This document shows positions 1-8,483 of a DNA stretch of 64,000 nucleotides, piece after piece (positions within the stretch are counted from its first letter, which is position 1; the number at the start of each line of letters is the position of its first letter). The stretch lies in assembly GCF_013166575.1 (NCBI RefSeq), contig NZ_JABKKE010000015.1:1-64000 (forward strand), written 5' to 3'. The notes beneath the pieces were generated by a model. The model was given only the letters and a program-made list of their open reading frames with translations, was not told where the DNA came from and ran no database searches. This DNA is from Xylanibacter rodentium. GTDB lineage: Bacteria; Bacteroidota; Bacteroidia; Bacteroidales; Bacteroidaceae. A program made the position numbers and the translations under genes.

Positions 1-2
1 AA

Positions 3-173
3 ACAGAACAAGCATACACCGGGCTTACAGAATACCAATACACCATACTCATCATGAAAGACATGGGACTTAACAACAAACAGATTGCAGATGCACTCGG
101 TACGAACGACAATGCCATACGCACAATGATATCAAGGATAAAGAAGAGACCGGCAAGTGACAAAAACGCATGA
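3..173 (+). CDS. C-terminal end of a TPR-HTH regulator (cut by window edge)
   Basis: An open frame enters at the left edge and ends with TGA at 171-173, giving 57 codons. The encoded helix-turn-helix (residues around LNNKQIADALGTNDNAIR) is the same as the C-terminus of the next gene. Bases 1-151 match 1869-2019 with a single difference (A95 against G1963), after which the two genes diverge. The fragment is therefore the DNA-binding end of an adjacent paralogue. The rest of this gene, with its presumed TPR and membrane parts, lies outside the window. Confidence 0.8.
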   Translation, partial: TEQAYTGLTEYQYTILIMKDMGLNNKQIADALGTNDNAIRTMISRIKKRPASDKNA

Positions 174-289
174 GAATATGAAACAGAGTTTTATACTCTC
201 TATATTTAAAACAACAATCTATCAGCTGTATAATACAATTCAGATGTTAAAACGCCCCCTAAAATTGTAACGTTTATATTTTACTACAT

Positions 290-320
290 TTTTACACATC
301 AAGAAATTTTCATATATTTG
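290..320 (+). promoter_or_regulatory. Bacteroidota-type promoter of the TPR-HTH regulator
   Basis: A TATATTTG -7 box at 313-320 lies 19 bp downstream of TTTT at 290-293, close to the Bacteroidota consensus TTTG-N19-21-TAnnTTTG. The start codons at 335 and 347 lie just downstream of the expected transcription start. Confidence 0.5.
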
Positions 321-346
321 CACATCAGAAACAAATGATAATCATT

Positions 347-2050
347 ATGAACAGAATACTATTTTTACTCATATCTGTACTCACATTTATCACCTACGGA
401 TGTGGCGACAGCGCATGTTACAAGAAACTGATAGAGGTTGATTCACTGACTGAAAATGACATGACCGATTCAGCAAGCAAAGTAATAAAGACTATAGAAA
501 ACACATACAACATAAAAGACGGGAAAGAAAGAGCATATTATAGTCTGCTGAAATACCAACTACAATTCAGACAAAACTACATAAATAAAAACATTCATGT
601 TGAGGACAGTCTTATAAATTACAGCATCTTATACTATTCGAATAATGAAGATACACGAAATTTAGCTCTCAGTTATTATCTTAAAGGAAGGACGAGTAAA
701 AATAAAGAAGCCATACGATATCTAAAAAAATCTGAATTTATTGCTAATAAAACAAACAATAATTCTCTAAAGATGAGAATCTGTGGCGCTATATCAACAA
801 TAAATGTTGATAATGAAGACTATAAAACAGCTCTTACTTATGGATTGAAATCCATAGAATATGGTAAAAAAGTAAATGATAATGAAACATTAATACAATT
901 TATGCTAAATTTATCGTCTATATATAATAATGTTGGAAAATATGACAGCGCTGTTTTTTTTGCAAACAAATGCATTGATTATTTAGACAAAGTTCCACCT
1001 ACACAAAAAGCATCCATATATATAAATGTTGCCGCTGCCATAATAAGATCTGATACTATTAAGGCTAAAGAATATGCTCTAAAGTCATTGGAAATAAGAA
1101 AATCTAACAACGCCTATCAGATATTGGCAAAATTAGCAAGAGACAGAAAAGACTACGCCCAATCAGAAACATATCTGGAAGAAGCTCTGAAATACAGCCC
1201 GAGCGTCGACTGGGAAGCATTCATACTATATGAACTGGCACAGACCAAGGAACACATGGGCAAATACAAGGAAGCAAACATAATATCAAAGAAAGTAATA
1301 GAACTCCGAGACAGCGTAGAACATATACATGCCCGAGACAGCATAAAGGAAATACAATTGGCCGCAGAGCTCGACAACAAGAAGCAAAGTGAAATGAAAG
1401 CCAAAGACGACTACACAGCTATAATTGTGGTTGTACTGACAACCATCATTGCCATCACTATTGCAGCATACGCCATAAAAAGACGCAAACACAAAAAGTC
1501 AATGGACGTCATTGAAAACATGGAAAAGAACATGGAGAACATGGAGAAAGACATCAAGACAATGGAAAAACACGTGGACAATGCAGAAAAGCAGATGGAC
1601 AAGTACAGGCACAACATAAAGAAACTCGAAGAAAAAAACAAAGAAAAGGAAAAGGAAATAAATGCAGCCGGAAAAGAGACAAGGAAACAACTGGCAAAAC
1701 TGAAGAAAGAAACGGAAAAGGCAAAACAGAAAGAGACGGAGCTATACCAAAAAGGATTCGACATATATAATAAGGTGAAAAACGGAACAAAAATGCAAGG
1801 ATGGGACAATGAAAAGATGAAGAGTATTGTCACATTCTACACCACCATCAATACAGACTTCAAGAAACAAACAGAACAAGCATACACCGGGCTTACAGAA
1901 TACCAATACACCATACTCATCATGAAAGACATGGGACTTAACAACAAACAGATTGCAGATGCGCTCGGTACGAACGACAATGCCATACGCACAATGATAT
2001 CAAGGATAAAGAAGAGACCAAAAGAACAGTCGCAACAAAATAAAGAATAA
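347..2050 (+). CDS. Transmembrane TPR regulator with C-terminal helix-turn-helix
   Basis: The protein starts with a hydrophobic signal segment (MNRILFLLISV) ending near a weak lipobox-like TYGC. A TPR-like helical region of about 300 residues follows, with motifs such as GKYDSAVFFANKCIDYL and YKEANIISKKVIELRD. Next come one transmembrane helix (about residues 360-382 counted from the ATG at 335), a long charged coiled coil (about 387-475), and a LuxR-like helix-turn-helix at the end (GLNNKQIADALGTNDNAI). This predicts an extracytoplasmic TPR sensor joined to a cytoplasmic DNA-binding domain, an architecture common in Bacteroidales but mostly uncharacterised. I prefer the ATG at 347 because it gives a standard signal-peptide N-region; the ATG at 335 would add four residues. 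An upstream paralogue has an almost identical 3' end, and a distant relative sits at 56276-58027. The ligand is unknown. Confidence 0.8.
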   Translation: MNRILFLLISVLTFITYGCGDSACYKKLIEVDSLTENDMTDSASKVIKTIENTYNIKDGKERAYYSLLKYQLQFRQNYINKNIHVEDSLINYSILYYSNNEDTRNLALSYYLKGRTSKNKEAIRYLKKSEFIANKTNNNSLKMRICGAISTINVDNEDYKTALTYGLKSIEYGKKVNDNETLIQFMLNLSSIYNNVGKYDSAVFFANKCIDYLDKVPPTQKASIYINVAAAIIRSDTIKAKEYALKSLEIRKSNNAYQILAKLARDRKDYAQSETYLEEALKYSPSVDWEAFILYELAQTKEHMGKYKEANIISKKVIELRDSVEHIHARDSIKEIQLAAELDNKKQSEMKAKDDYTAIIVVVLTTIIAITIAAYAIKRRKHKKSMDVIENMEKNMENMEKDIKTMEKHVDNAEKQMDKYRHNIKKLEEKNKEKEKEINAAGKETRKQLAKLKKETEKAKQKETELYQKGFDIYNKVKNGTKMQGWDNEKMKSIVTFYTTINTDFKKQTEQAYTGLTEYQYTILIMKDMGLNNKQIADALGTNDNAIRTMISRIKKRPKEQSQQNKE

Positions 2051-2162
2051 ACGTCAATCTCTCAAATCATAGTTTTGTCAATATCATATTTTACCTATTC
2101 TATTTACACAATCGCATTATATAATTCTTTTATGACCGCAAGAACTAAGTTAGTCAACAAAA

Positions 2163-2501
2163 TTAAACTACATTATCGTCCGGATATAGGATAAACACGC
2201 TCTGGATGGATGCGCCCCAACGGGGCAACGAGCACATAGCCCGGGGCAGAGCGTAGCGGCACCCCGGGAACAACACGATTGTACACACTCGCCCTGAAAG
2301 GGCAAAAGCATTAATTATCAGGTATTTACAGTTTATATATTGTATGTTTTTATGCTTTTGCCCTTGCAGGGCGCGGGGATTGTCGATGTATGATTCCCGG
2401 GGTGCCGCTTCGCTCTGCCCCGGGCTATGTGCTCGCTGCCTTTTCAAGGCGCATCCATCCAAGGCACATCCATCCTATATCCGAGTGATTATGTAGTTTA
2501 A
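2163..2501. repeat. Palindromic MITE-like element A
   Basis: This non-coding element is almost entirely an inverted repeat. Its ends (2163-2191 and 2473-2501) are imperfect inverted repeats of about 29 bp (TTAAACTACAT...GATATAGGA). Inside, GCCCGGGGCAGAGCG ... CACCCCGGG on the left pairs with the mirrored sequence on the right, and GCCCTGAAAGGGCAAAAGC pairs with GCTTTTGCCCTTGCAGGGC around an AT-rich centre. The left end is preceded by TAAGTTAGTCAACAAAA (from 2147), which is part of the longer terminal repeat of element C. The right end runs into a minisatellite. Short open frames here are translations of the palindrome, not genes. Confidence 0.85.
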
Positions 2502-2508
2502 AGGCATT

Positions 2509-2690
2509 GTACCAACAGTACAAGGGCATTGTACCAACAAGTACAAGGGCGCTGTACCAACAGTACAAGGGCGCTGTACCAACAGTACAAGGGCATTGTA
2601 CCAACAGTACAAGGGCGCTGTACCAACAGTACGAGGGCGCTGTACCAACAGTACGAGGGCGCTGTACCAACAGTACGAGGGCGCTGTACC
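2509..2690. repeat. 22-bp minisatellite beside element A
   Basis: Eight copies of a 22-bp unit (GTACCAACAGTACAAGGGCGCT, trimmed to GTACCAACAGTAC at its core) run in tandem, with a ninth partial copy. Copy 2 has one extra base, copies 1 and 4 end in ATT, and copies 6-8 have GTACGAGG. The array starts eight bases after element A and ends about 40 bp before the stop codon of the RDD gene. It is not convincingly coding. Confidence 0.9.
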
Positions 2691-2727
2691 GGCAGGAGTA
2701 ACGGCTATTGAAAATGGAAAGCTATAT

Positions 2728-3453
2728 TCACACCAATTCCAAAGCGTAATACTGGTAGTCGTGAAGCAATGTTGTGAGAAACGCCGCATCATCCCGCTCG
2801 CGCCGGGTAATGGAAAGATAGCCTTGGATCTTGGCCGACAGGCGGGCCGCCTGATCGGCATTGTATCGCTCTGAGCCGTAGAGCGTCTTGCTGATTACAT
2901 CGGCCTGACGCAGCGACAGACGGGCCGCCTCAGGATATACCGGCCGATAGTTGCGGCGGGCATAGTCAAACTCGTCGAGCGAGATGTGCAGCCGCTTATA
3001 GCCCGAAAGTTTGATGACGAGCGTGCCGGCAGCCATGTCGCCGAGCCGGCGGTTGTTGCGCGTGCAGATGATAAACAGCAGTCCGATGCAGCTGAAGTGC
3101 AGGTCGACAAGCAACAGCAGCCACCGCAGCAGATAGTCGCCCACACCAGGCGTGGAGCCGTCGGCCTTGACCACCCGCGTCTTCATGGCCATCTTTCCCA
3201 AAGTCTGGCCGTGGTTGAACGTCTCAAGCAGGAAAGAATAGAACACGGCCGGCAAAACCACAATCAACCAGGCTACAACCGTGAACGTGTCTCCGAGGCC
3301 GGAAATCCACCTTCCGAAGATGAACGACACCGATACCAGATATACCACAATGACTATCATGTCGATGACACGCTCCGCAATGCGGTCGCCTACACCGGCA
3401 GAAGTCTGTGAAATGCGGACGAACTGTCCGGTAATAATGTCGGATACTGCCAT
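2728..3453 (-). CDS. RDD-family membrane protein
   Basis: A 241-aa membrane protein. An N-terminal cytoplasmic stretch with the conserved Arg/Asp pattern (GVGDRIAERVIDMIVIVVY) leads into the first membrane helix. A second helix and the characteristic GQTLGKMAMKTRVV segment follow, then a third helix and NRRLGDMAAGTLVI, which together are diagnostic of the RDD family. The last 80 residues are hydrophilic. The gene is transcribed divergently from the SpoIIM-like gene at 3513 across a 59-bp shared promoter region, the arrangement found in Bacteroidota MoxR/DUF58 clusters. RDD proteins are linked to small-molecule or ion transport in some bacteria; its role here is unknown. Confidence 0.85.
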   Translation of the reverse strand: MAVSDIITGQFVRISQTSAGVGDRIAERVIDMIVIVVYLVSVSFIFGRWISGLGDTFTVVAWLIVVLPAVFYSFLLETFNHGQTLGKMAMKTRVVKADGSTPGVGDYLLRWLLLLVDLHFSCIGLLFIICTRNNRRLGDMAAGTLVIKLSGYKRLHISLDEFDYARRNYRPVYPEAARLSLRQADVISKTLYGSERYNADQAARLSAKIQGYLSITRRERDDAAFLTTLLHDYQYYALELV

Positions 3454-3469
3454 AATTTTATTGGTTTAT

Positions 3470-3501
3470 TTTGCAAAAATAAGAAATTTTCCTTATATTT
3501 G
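3470..3501 (+). promoter_or_regulatory. Promoter of the SpoIIM-MoxR-DUF58 operon
   Basis: TTTG at 3470-3473, a 20-bp spacer and TATATTTG at 3494-3501 match the Bacteroidota consensus. The ATG at 3513 lies only about 12 bp past the -7 box, so the leader would be very short. A TATTTTTG on the other strand in the same interval could serve the divergent RDD gene. Confidence 0.65.
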
Positions 3502-3512
3502 CCATCGAATAT

Positions 3513-4502
3513 ATGAAAGAAATTATCTTTATACGCAATAATATAGATAAGTGGCAGCAGGCCGAACTTATCATGGACGACACCTCGATGCACTCGCCCG
3601 ACGAGCTGGCCGACACATACATACGGGTAACGGCCGATCTGGCCTTTGCCCGGACGCACTATCCGCAGTCGCGGGTGACGGAATATCTGAACAATCTGGC
3701 ATCGGCCATCCACAACGAGATATACAGCAACAAGAAAGAGAAGTGGTCGAGACTGATAACATTCTGGACCCGCGAAGTGCCCGTAGTGATGTACAGCGAG
3801 CGCCGTCTGCTGGCCGTCTCGCTGCTGATAATGCTCGTCAGCATGGTGATAGGCGCAGTGTCGCAGGCCGCCGACCCGGAGTTTGCCCGTGTAATCCTCG
3901 GCGACAGATATGTGGACATGACACTCGACAACATCTCCCGCGGCAAACCGATGGACGTATACTCCGGAGGCAACGAGACAGAAATGTTTCTCGGCATCAC
4001 CTTCAACAACATCGGAGTAGCCCTGCGCACATATGTCATGGGCATCTTTACCAGTATCGGCACCGGATGGATGCTGCTGTACAACGGCATCATGCTGGGG
4101 TGTTTCGAGACGCTCTTCTGGCAGCACGGCCTTCTTGGCGAGTCGGTGCTGTCGGTGTTCCTGCACGGCACACTTGAGATTTCGGCCATCGTCGTGGCCG
4201 GTGCCGCCGGTCTGGCCATGGGCAACGGATGGCTCTTTCCCGGCACTTACCCGAGGGGCGTGGCTTTCCGGCGCGGTGCGCGGCGCGGCATGAAGATTGT
4301 CGTGGGCACGGTGCCGCTGTTTGTCGTGGCGGGATTCATCGAAGGATTCATCACCCGCCACACAGAACTGCCCGATATGCTGCGGGCGGGAGTGATAGCG
4401 CTGTCGGCGGCTTTCGTGATATACTACTTCGTGGTGCTGCCACATAAAACCATTCGCTTCAGAAAGACTAAATACCAACAATATGCAAAGACAAAAGATT
4501 GA
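3513..4502 (+). CDS. SpoIIM-like (stage II sporulation protein M family) membrane protein
   Basis: A 329-aa polytopic protein. About 85 soluble residues at the N-terminus are followed by several membrane helices. The family signature lies in the middle, with FNNIGVALRTYVMGIFTSIGTGWMLLYNG followed by FLHGTLEISAIVVAGAAGLAMG. In Bacteroidota, which do not sporulate, this family is regularly encoded between an RDD gene and the MoxR/DUF58 genes, as here. The gene overlaps the next one by 20 bp, so the two are translationally coupled. The cellular role is unknown; the genomic association suggests envelope quality control or stress. Confidence 0.85.
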   Translation: MKEIIFIRNNIDKWQQAELIMDDTSMHSPDELADTYIRVTADLAFARTHYPQSRVTEYLNNLASAIHNEIYSNKKEKWSRLITFWTREVPVVMYSERRLLAVSLLIMLVSMVIGAVSQAADPEFARVILGDRYVDMTLDNISRGKPMDVYSGGNETEMFLGITFNNIGVALRTYVMGIFTSIGTGWMLLYNGIMLGCFETLFWQHGLLGESVLSVFLHGTLEISAIVVAGAAGLAMGNGWLFPGTYPRGVAFRRGARRGMKIVVGTVPLFVVAGFIEGFITRHTELPDMLRAGVIALSAAFVIYYFVVLPHKTIRFRKTKYQQYAKTKD

Positions 4503-5487
4503 ACTCTACGCAGAACGGACGTTCAGCCGCAAGCTGAGCGACACATTTGATTTCCTGTCGGAGAACGGCAAGGTGCTGTTCAAGTTTCTGGCATACCTGC
4601 TTCTGCCGGTCAGCGCCGTACAGGCATTAGGAATGAACTTTTATGCAGGAGACGTAATATCCATAATTGACAATATAAATGCCACAGACCATGCAGACTT
4701 CATCATGCATGCCATCATCGGGTATGCCATATTAATGCTGTCTATAATGACGGGAGCGGTTCTCTCTTCATCATTGGTATACGGACTCGTACGCCTCTAC
4801 GGCAAACGGCAGGAGCGGCTGCAAGGCATCACCATGAGCGAAATGCGCCCAGTTCTGCTGACCAACATATGGCGGACGGTCAAAATGGGTATAGTAATAG
4901 CAATAATCATGACTATGGTCATTACGTTGTTAGCGGTTGCTGCTGTCGGCCTTGGTGAAGTAGCCGGTCTTGGCAATGGAGCTGCCGTACTAACGGTATT
5001 CATCGGAATAATCGCTGTTTTTGCATGCGGTATACCGCTCGCGCTCACACTTCCTATCTACCTCATAGAAGACGATTCCACCCTTTGGGAATCGCTGACG
5101 AAAGCCTTCAGGCTGGGATTCAAGACATGGGGCGGAATATTCGGTGTGCTGTTCGTCATCGGATTTATAGTCCAATTCATCCAGGGCGTGTCGACCATGC
5201 CATGGTATATCATGTTAATATTCAAAGGTGTGTTGCTAAGCAGCGACGGGGCTGCGACGATGGTAACTTCGCCGGCATATACATTCGGCATGTATCTGTT
5301 CGGTGTGGTACAGGCGTTCGGCATGTATGTGGGATATACCATAATATACGTCGCCACCGCCATACTCTACGGCCATGCGGCAGAGAAGACAGACGGCGTG
5401 TCGGTGGAGAGAGACGTGGACAACTTCGAGCAGATGGGTGACGACAATGACGACGACATGGCCCTGTTTGACTCTCCCAAACCTTAA
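4483..5487 (+). CDS. Polytopic membrane protein of the MoxR/DUF58 cluster
   Basis: A 334-aa protein with about six or seven hydrophobic segments, beginning with a cytoplasmic N-terminus rich in charged residues (KIELYAERTFSRKLSDTFDFL). It ends in a very acidic tail (MGDDNDDDMALFD). The layout, with paired helices around GIPLALTLPIYLIEDDSTLWESL and KAFRLGF, resembles the glycerophosphodiester phosphodiesterase membrane-domain type proteins common in Bacteroidota, but no catalytic domain is present. It overlaps the SpoIIM-like gene by 20 bp and is followed after 18 bp by the DUF4129 gene. I do not recognise a specific function. Confidence 0.7.
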   Translation: MQRQKIELYAERTFSRKLSDTFDFLSENGKVLFKFLAYLLLPVSAVQALGMNFYAGDVISIIDNINATDHADFIMHAIIGYAILMLSIMTGAVLSSSLVYGLVRLYGKRQERLQGITMSEMRPVLLTNIWRTVKMGIVIAIIMTMVITLLAVAAVGLGEVAGLGNGAAVLTVFIGIIAVFACGIPLALTLPIYLIEDDSTLWESLTKAFRLGFKTWGGIFGVLFVIGFIVQFIQGVSTMPWYIMLIFKGVLLSSDGAATMVTSPAYTFGMYLFGVVQAFGMYVGYTIIYVATAILYGHAAEKTDGVSVERDVDNFEQMGDDNDDDMALFDSPKP

Positions 5488-5505
5488 AAACACACTTATC
5501 CGAAT

Positions 5506-6165
5506 ATGATTGACAACGCTGCCGACACACTGCGCCCCGACACGACACTGCTGAAGACATGGCGTGAGGACGGCGACTACGACTACGCACGCGAGATGAT
5601 GCAGTCGGACTTCAGCCTGAGCGAGTGGATACTGAGACACATCGACCGGCTGTTGTCAGACATATTCGGCAGCCGGCTATACTACGACAACCGCACGCTG
5701 ATATGGATATCGATAGGCGTGGTGATACTCGCGGCCATATGCGTGTTCATCTACCGCAAACGGCCCGGGCTGTTCGGAAGCTCCGGGCGGGTTGCTACGG
5801 AATATAAGGTGGGCGAAGACACTATATACGGCATAGACTTCGCCGCAGAGACCGAGGAAGCCATGCAACGAAAGGACTATCGCGAGGCTGTAAGGCTGAC
5901 CTACCTGCACTGTCTGAAGCAACTGACCGACAGGGGGCTTACGGACTGGCAGCCGTGGAAAACCCCGACGGAATATGCCGCAGAAGTGGGGACGCATGAT
6001 TTCCGGGTGTTCTCCAATCACTTTCTGCGCGTGCGCTACGGCAACTTCGCCGCCACGGAAGCGCTCGCCCTGGAAATGCAGCGCATGAAAGACCGTATCG
6101 TAAACGCAAGCCGCAACCATGTGCAAAGCTGTGACAACGGCACGGAGAAAGGAGGAACGCGATGA
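5506..6165 (+). CDS. DUF4129 domain protein
   Basis: A 219-aa protein with one membrane helix (about residues 65-85, WISIGVVILAAICVFIY). Its soluble C-terminal DUF4129 domain runs from EDTIYGIDFAAETEEAM through YREAVRLTYLHCLKQLTDRGLTDW to the end. DUF4129 is habitually encoded beside transglutaminase, MoxR or DUF58 genes. The stop overlaps the start of the next gene by 4 bp (ATGA), showing coupling. The domain may act as a regulatory or scaffold module; no catalytic residues are evident. Confidence 0.8.
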   Translation: MIDNAADTLRPDTTLLKTWREDGDYDYAREMMQSDFSLSEWILRHIDRLLSDIFGSRLYYDNRTLIWISIGVVILAAICVFIYRKRPGLFGSSGRVATEYKVGEDTIYGIDFAAETEEAMQRKDYREAVRLTYLHCLKQLTDRGLTDWQPWKTPTEYAAEVGTHDFRVFSNHFLRVRYGNFAATEALALEMQRMKDRIVNASRNHVQSCDNGTEKGGTR

Positions 6166-7406
6166 AAGGCAGCAAAGGCTTCGCAATAGGCTTTACGATA
6201 TTCATCCTGCTGCTATTTGCCGTGCAGCTGAACATGCCGGGAAGATTCAGCTGGGAACCGACGTTCGCCAACAAGGACAGAAATCCTTTCGGATGTTATG
6301 TCTTCGACAGTATCATGGCACAATCGTTGCCACAGGGATACTGTGTGACAAAAAAGACATTGTATCAGATATCCACCGGGCGGGAAAAACGTAACGTGCT
6401 CATAGTGACCGACAAATTCCAACCCGACGCAAACGACCTGAAAGCCATAAGGCGCATGGCCGCAAGGGGCGCAAAAGTGATGATCGTGGCCGGAGGCAAC
6501 AGCACGTATACCGCAGACAGCCTGATGCGTGACAGCATAGGGGCTGTGTTCAAAGGGTTCCCGTACTTCAGCATCAACGGTCTGAAGCAGAAAATAAAAA
6601 GCGACATGGAACACGCTCTCGACACCATATACTGGCAGCAGAACGACAGGGTATACGGCAAGGGCGCATACACGACATACTCGATGATGACAGAGAGCCA
6701 TGTAGGCAATCTCACCGCATTGAGTTTTGACACGCTTGCCACGAGCCGCACACATCTGAATCCGTTGGCCATAAGACGGAGCTTGGGCAAAGGTGAGGTC
6801 ATACTGGTGGCCACACCGCTGCTCTTCACCAACTACGGCGTGCTTGACGACAACACCACCGGATATGTATTCCGGCTGATGTCGCAGATAGCCGACCGCC
6901 GTGTGATACGTACCACGGCATATATGAAAACAGCCGAGGAGCTGGAAGCCGAGCAGTCGCCGCTAAGGGTATTCCTGAAAAAGCCGCCGCTGCGCACGGC
7001 CCTGTATCTGGCGCTGGCCGTCATAGCCCTGATGATAATATTCGGTGCACGGCGCAGGCAGCGTATAATACCGGTGGTGGAACCTCCGCAAAACCGCTCA
7101 CTCGAGTTTGTACAACTCATCGGTACACTATACCACCAGAAAAAAGACCACTCGGACATCGTACGGAAGAAGTTCGGATTCTTCGCCGACGAACTGCGCC
7201 GCCTGCTCCTCGTCGACGTTACGGACAAAACAGCCGACAACCATACTTTCGACATCATAGCACAACGTACGGGCATGTCACGCCACGAAGTGGCGGACAT
7301 CGTCACCGACATACGCCGTGTGGCCGACGGAGAGATGGAAGCCACTGAATATGGCGTGAGACTGTACATCGACAACATGAACATGATAATAGAAAAGATA
7401 AGTTAG
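6162..7406 (+). CDS. DUF4350 domain protein
   Basis: A 414-aa protein with an N-terminal membrane anchor (residues 5-22), an extracytoplasmic DUF4350 domain of about 230 residues and a second membrane helix near residues 278-298 (ALYLALAVIALMIIFGARRR). DUF4350 resembles a class I glutamine-amidotransferase-like fold and shows a typical VLIVTDKFQPDANDLKAI-to-GAKVMIVAGG stretch. A cytoplasmic C-terminal tail of about 115 residues is helical and HTH-like (SRHEVADIVTDIRRVADG). The gene overlaps DUF4129 by 4 bp and precedes the MoxR gene, the standard order in Bacteroidota. Confidence 0.8.
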   Translation: MKGSKGFAIGFTIFILLLFAVQLNMPGRFSWEPTFANKDRNPFGCYVFDSIMAQSLPQGYCVTKKTLYQISTGREKRNVLIVTDKFQPDANDLKAIRRMAARGAKVMIVAGGNSTYTADSLMRDSIGAVFKGFPYFSINGLKQKIKSDMEHALDTIYWQQNDRVYGKGAYTTYSMMTESHVGNLTALSFDTLATSRTHLNPLAIRRSLGKGEVILVATPLLFTNYGVLDDNTTGYVFRLMSQIADRRVIRTTAYMKTAEELEAEQSPLRVFLKKPPLRTALYLALAVIALMIIFGARRRQRIIPVVEPPQNRSLEFVQLIGTLYHQKKDHSDIVRKKFGFFADELRRLLLVDVTDKTADNHTFDIIAQRTGMSRHEVADIVTDIRRVADGEMEATEYGVRLYIDNMNMIIEKIS

Positions 7407-7483
7407 GGGGATAGAGGAGTTAAAGACATATGCCTTCAGGAATGGAGATGTACGATACATATCAAAAAGACACATTATATAAT

Positions 7484-8446
7484 ATGGAACAGAGAACAGA
7501 CATGACAGTATTCAGCAGCAAAATACAGCAGCTGCGCGACTGCATAGCACGTGTGATTGTGGGACAGGACAAGGCGGTGGAACTCGTGCTGACGTGCATC
7601 CTCGCCGACGGGCACGTGCTGATAGAGGGTGTGCCGGGAGTGGCGAAAACGCTCATGGCACGGTTGATGGCACGACTGACAGATGCCCGTTTCTCACGTG
7701 TTCAGTTCACACCCGACCTGATGCCGAGCGACGTGCTGGGCACCACCGTACTCAACATGAAGACATCGGAATTTGATTTTCACGAGGGCCCGGTATTTGC
7801 CGACATCGTGCTCGTGGACGAGATAAACCGTGCTCCGGCCAAGACGCAAGCCGCGCTGTTCGAGGTGATGGAAGAAAGACAGGTGACGGTGGACGGCACA
7901 ACCCGACGCATGGGCGATGTATATACCATTCTGGCCACACAGAACCCCGTGGAACAGGAAGGCACTTACAAGCTGCCCGAGGCGCAGCTCGACCGTTTCA
8001 TGATGAAGGTGACGATGGACTACCCCACAGAAGAGCAGGAAGTGGAAATACTCGAACGCCACAGCAGCAACGCCGCTTTCGTACGACTTGACGACGTCTC
8101 GCCCGTAATAACGCTCGGCGAGCTGTTGCAGCTGCGCTCGATGATGGATGCAGTGGTAGTGGACCGCTCGCTGCTGCAATACATAGCGGGTATAGTAAAA
8201 CAGACACGTACATCGCGCGCCGTATTTCTCGGAGCGTCACCACGCGCCGCTGTGGCCATGTTGCAGGCATCAAAGGCATATGCACTGCTGCAGGGACGTG
8301 ACTTCGTGACTCCCGACGACATCAAAACCGTGACACCACCAATATTGCAACACCGGCTGATACTCACGGCCGAAGCCGAAATGGAAGGCTACTCAGCACT
8401 GAAAGTGGCACAGAAACTGATAGACAAGGTGGAGGTGCCAAAGTAA
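7484..8446 (+). CDS. MoxR-type AAA+ ATPase
   Basis: The frame carries all MoxR hallmarks: VIVGQDKAVELVLTCIL at the N-terminus, Walker A GVPGVAKT, Walker B VLVDEINRAPAKTQ with the MoxR-specific ALFEVMEERQV, sensor 1 LATQNP and the lid ASPRAAVAML. The upstream in-frame ATG at 7430 would add 18 unconserved residues. Family members begin like MEQRTDMTVFSSKIQQL, so 7484 is chosen. MoxR ATPases act as chaperone-like remodelers, usually with a DUF58/VWA partner such as the gene that follows after 37 bp. Confidence 0.92.
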   Translation: MEQRTDMTVFSSKIQQLRDCIARVIVGQDKAVELVLTCILADGHVLIEGVPGVAKTLMARLMARLTDARFSRVQFTPDLMPSDVLGTTVLNMKTSEFDFHEGPVFADIVLVDEINRAPAKTQAALFEVMEERQVTVDGTTRRMGDVYTILATQNPVEQEGTYKLPEAQLDRFMMKVTMDYPTEEQEVEILERHSSNAAFVRLDDVSPVITLGELLQLRSMMDAVVVDRSLLQYIAGIVKQTRTSRAVFLGASPRAAVAMLQASKAYALLQGRDFVTPDDIKTVTPPILQHRLILTAEAEMEGYSALKVAQKLIDKVEVPK

Positions 8447-8483
8447 AAACGGCGGCCGCCGGCAACAAAAAGAAGAATAGGTT

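Noticed and set aside
2163..2462. Open frames in the palindromic elements (for example at 2163-2462, 10060-10365 and 29698-29889)
   Set aside because: They translate the inverted repeat itself, appear in all copies with frameshifts between them, and have no codon bias or start context.
2507..2874. Repetitive peptides such as MYQQYKGIV across the 22-bp array
   Set aside because: The unit is not a multiple of three, so the same motif appears in several frames; this is minisatellite translation.
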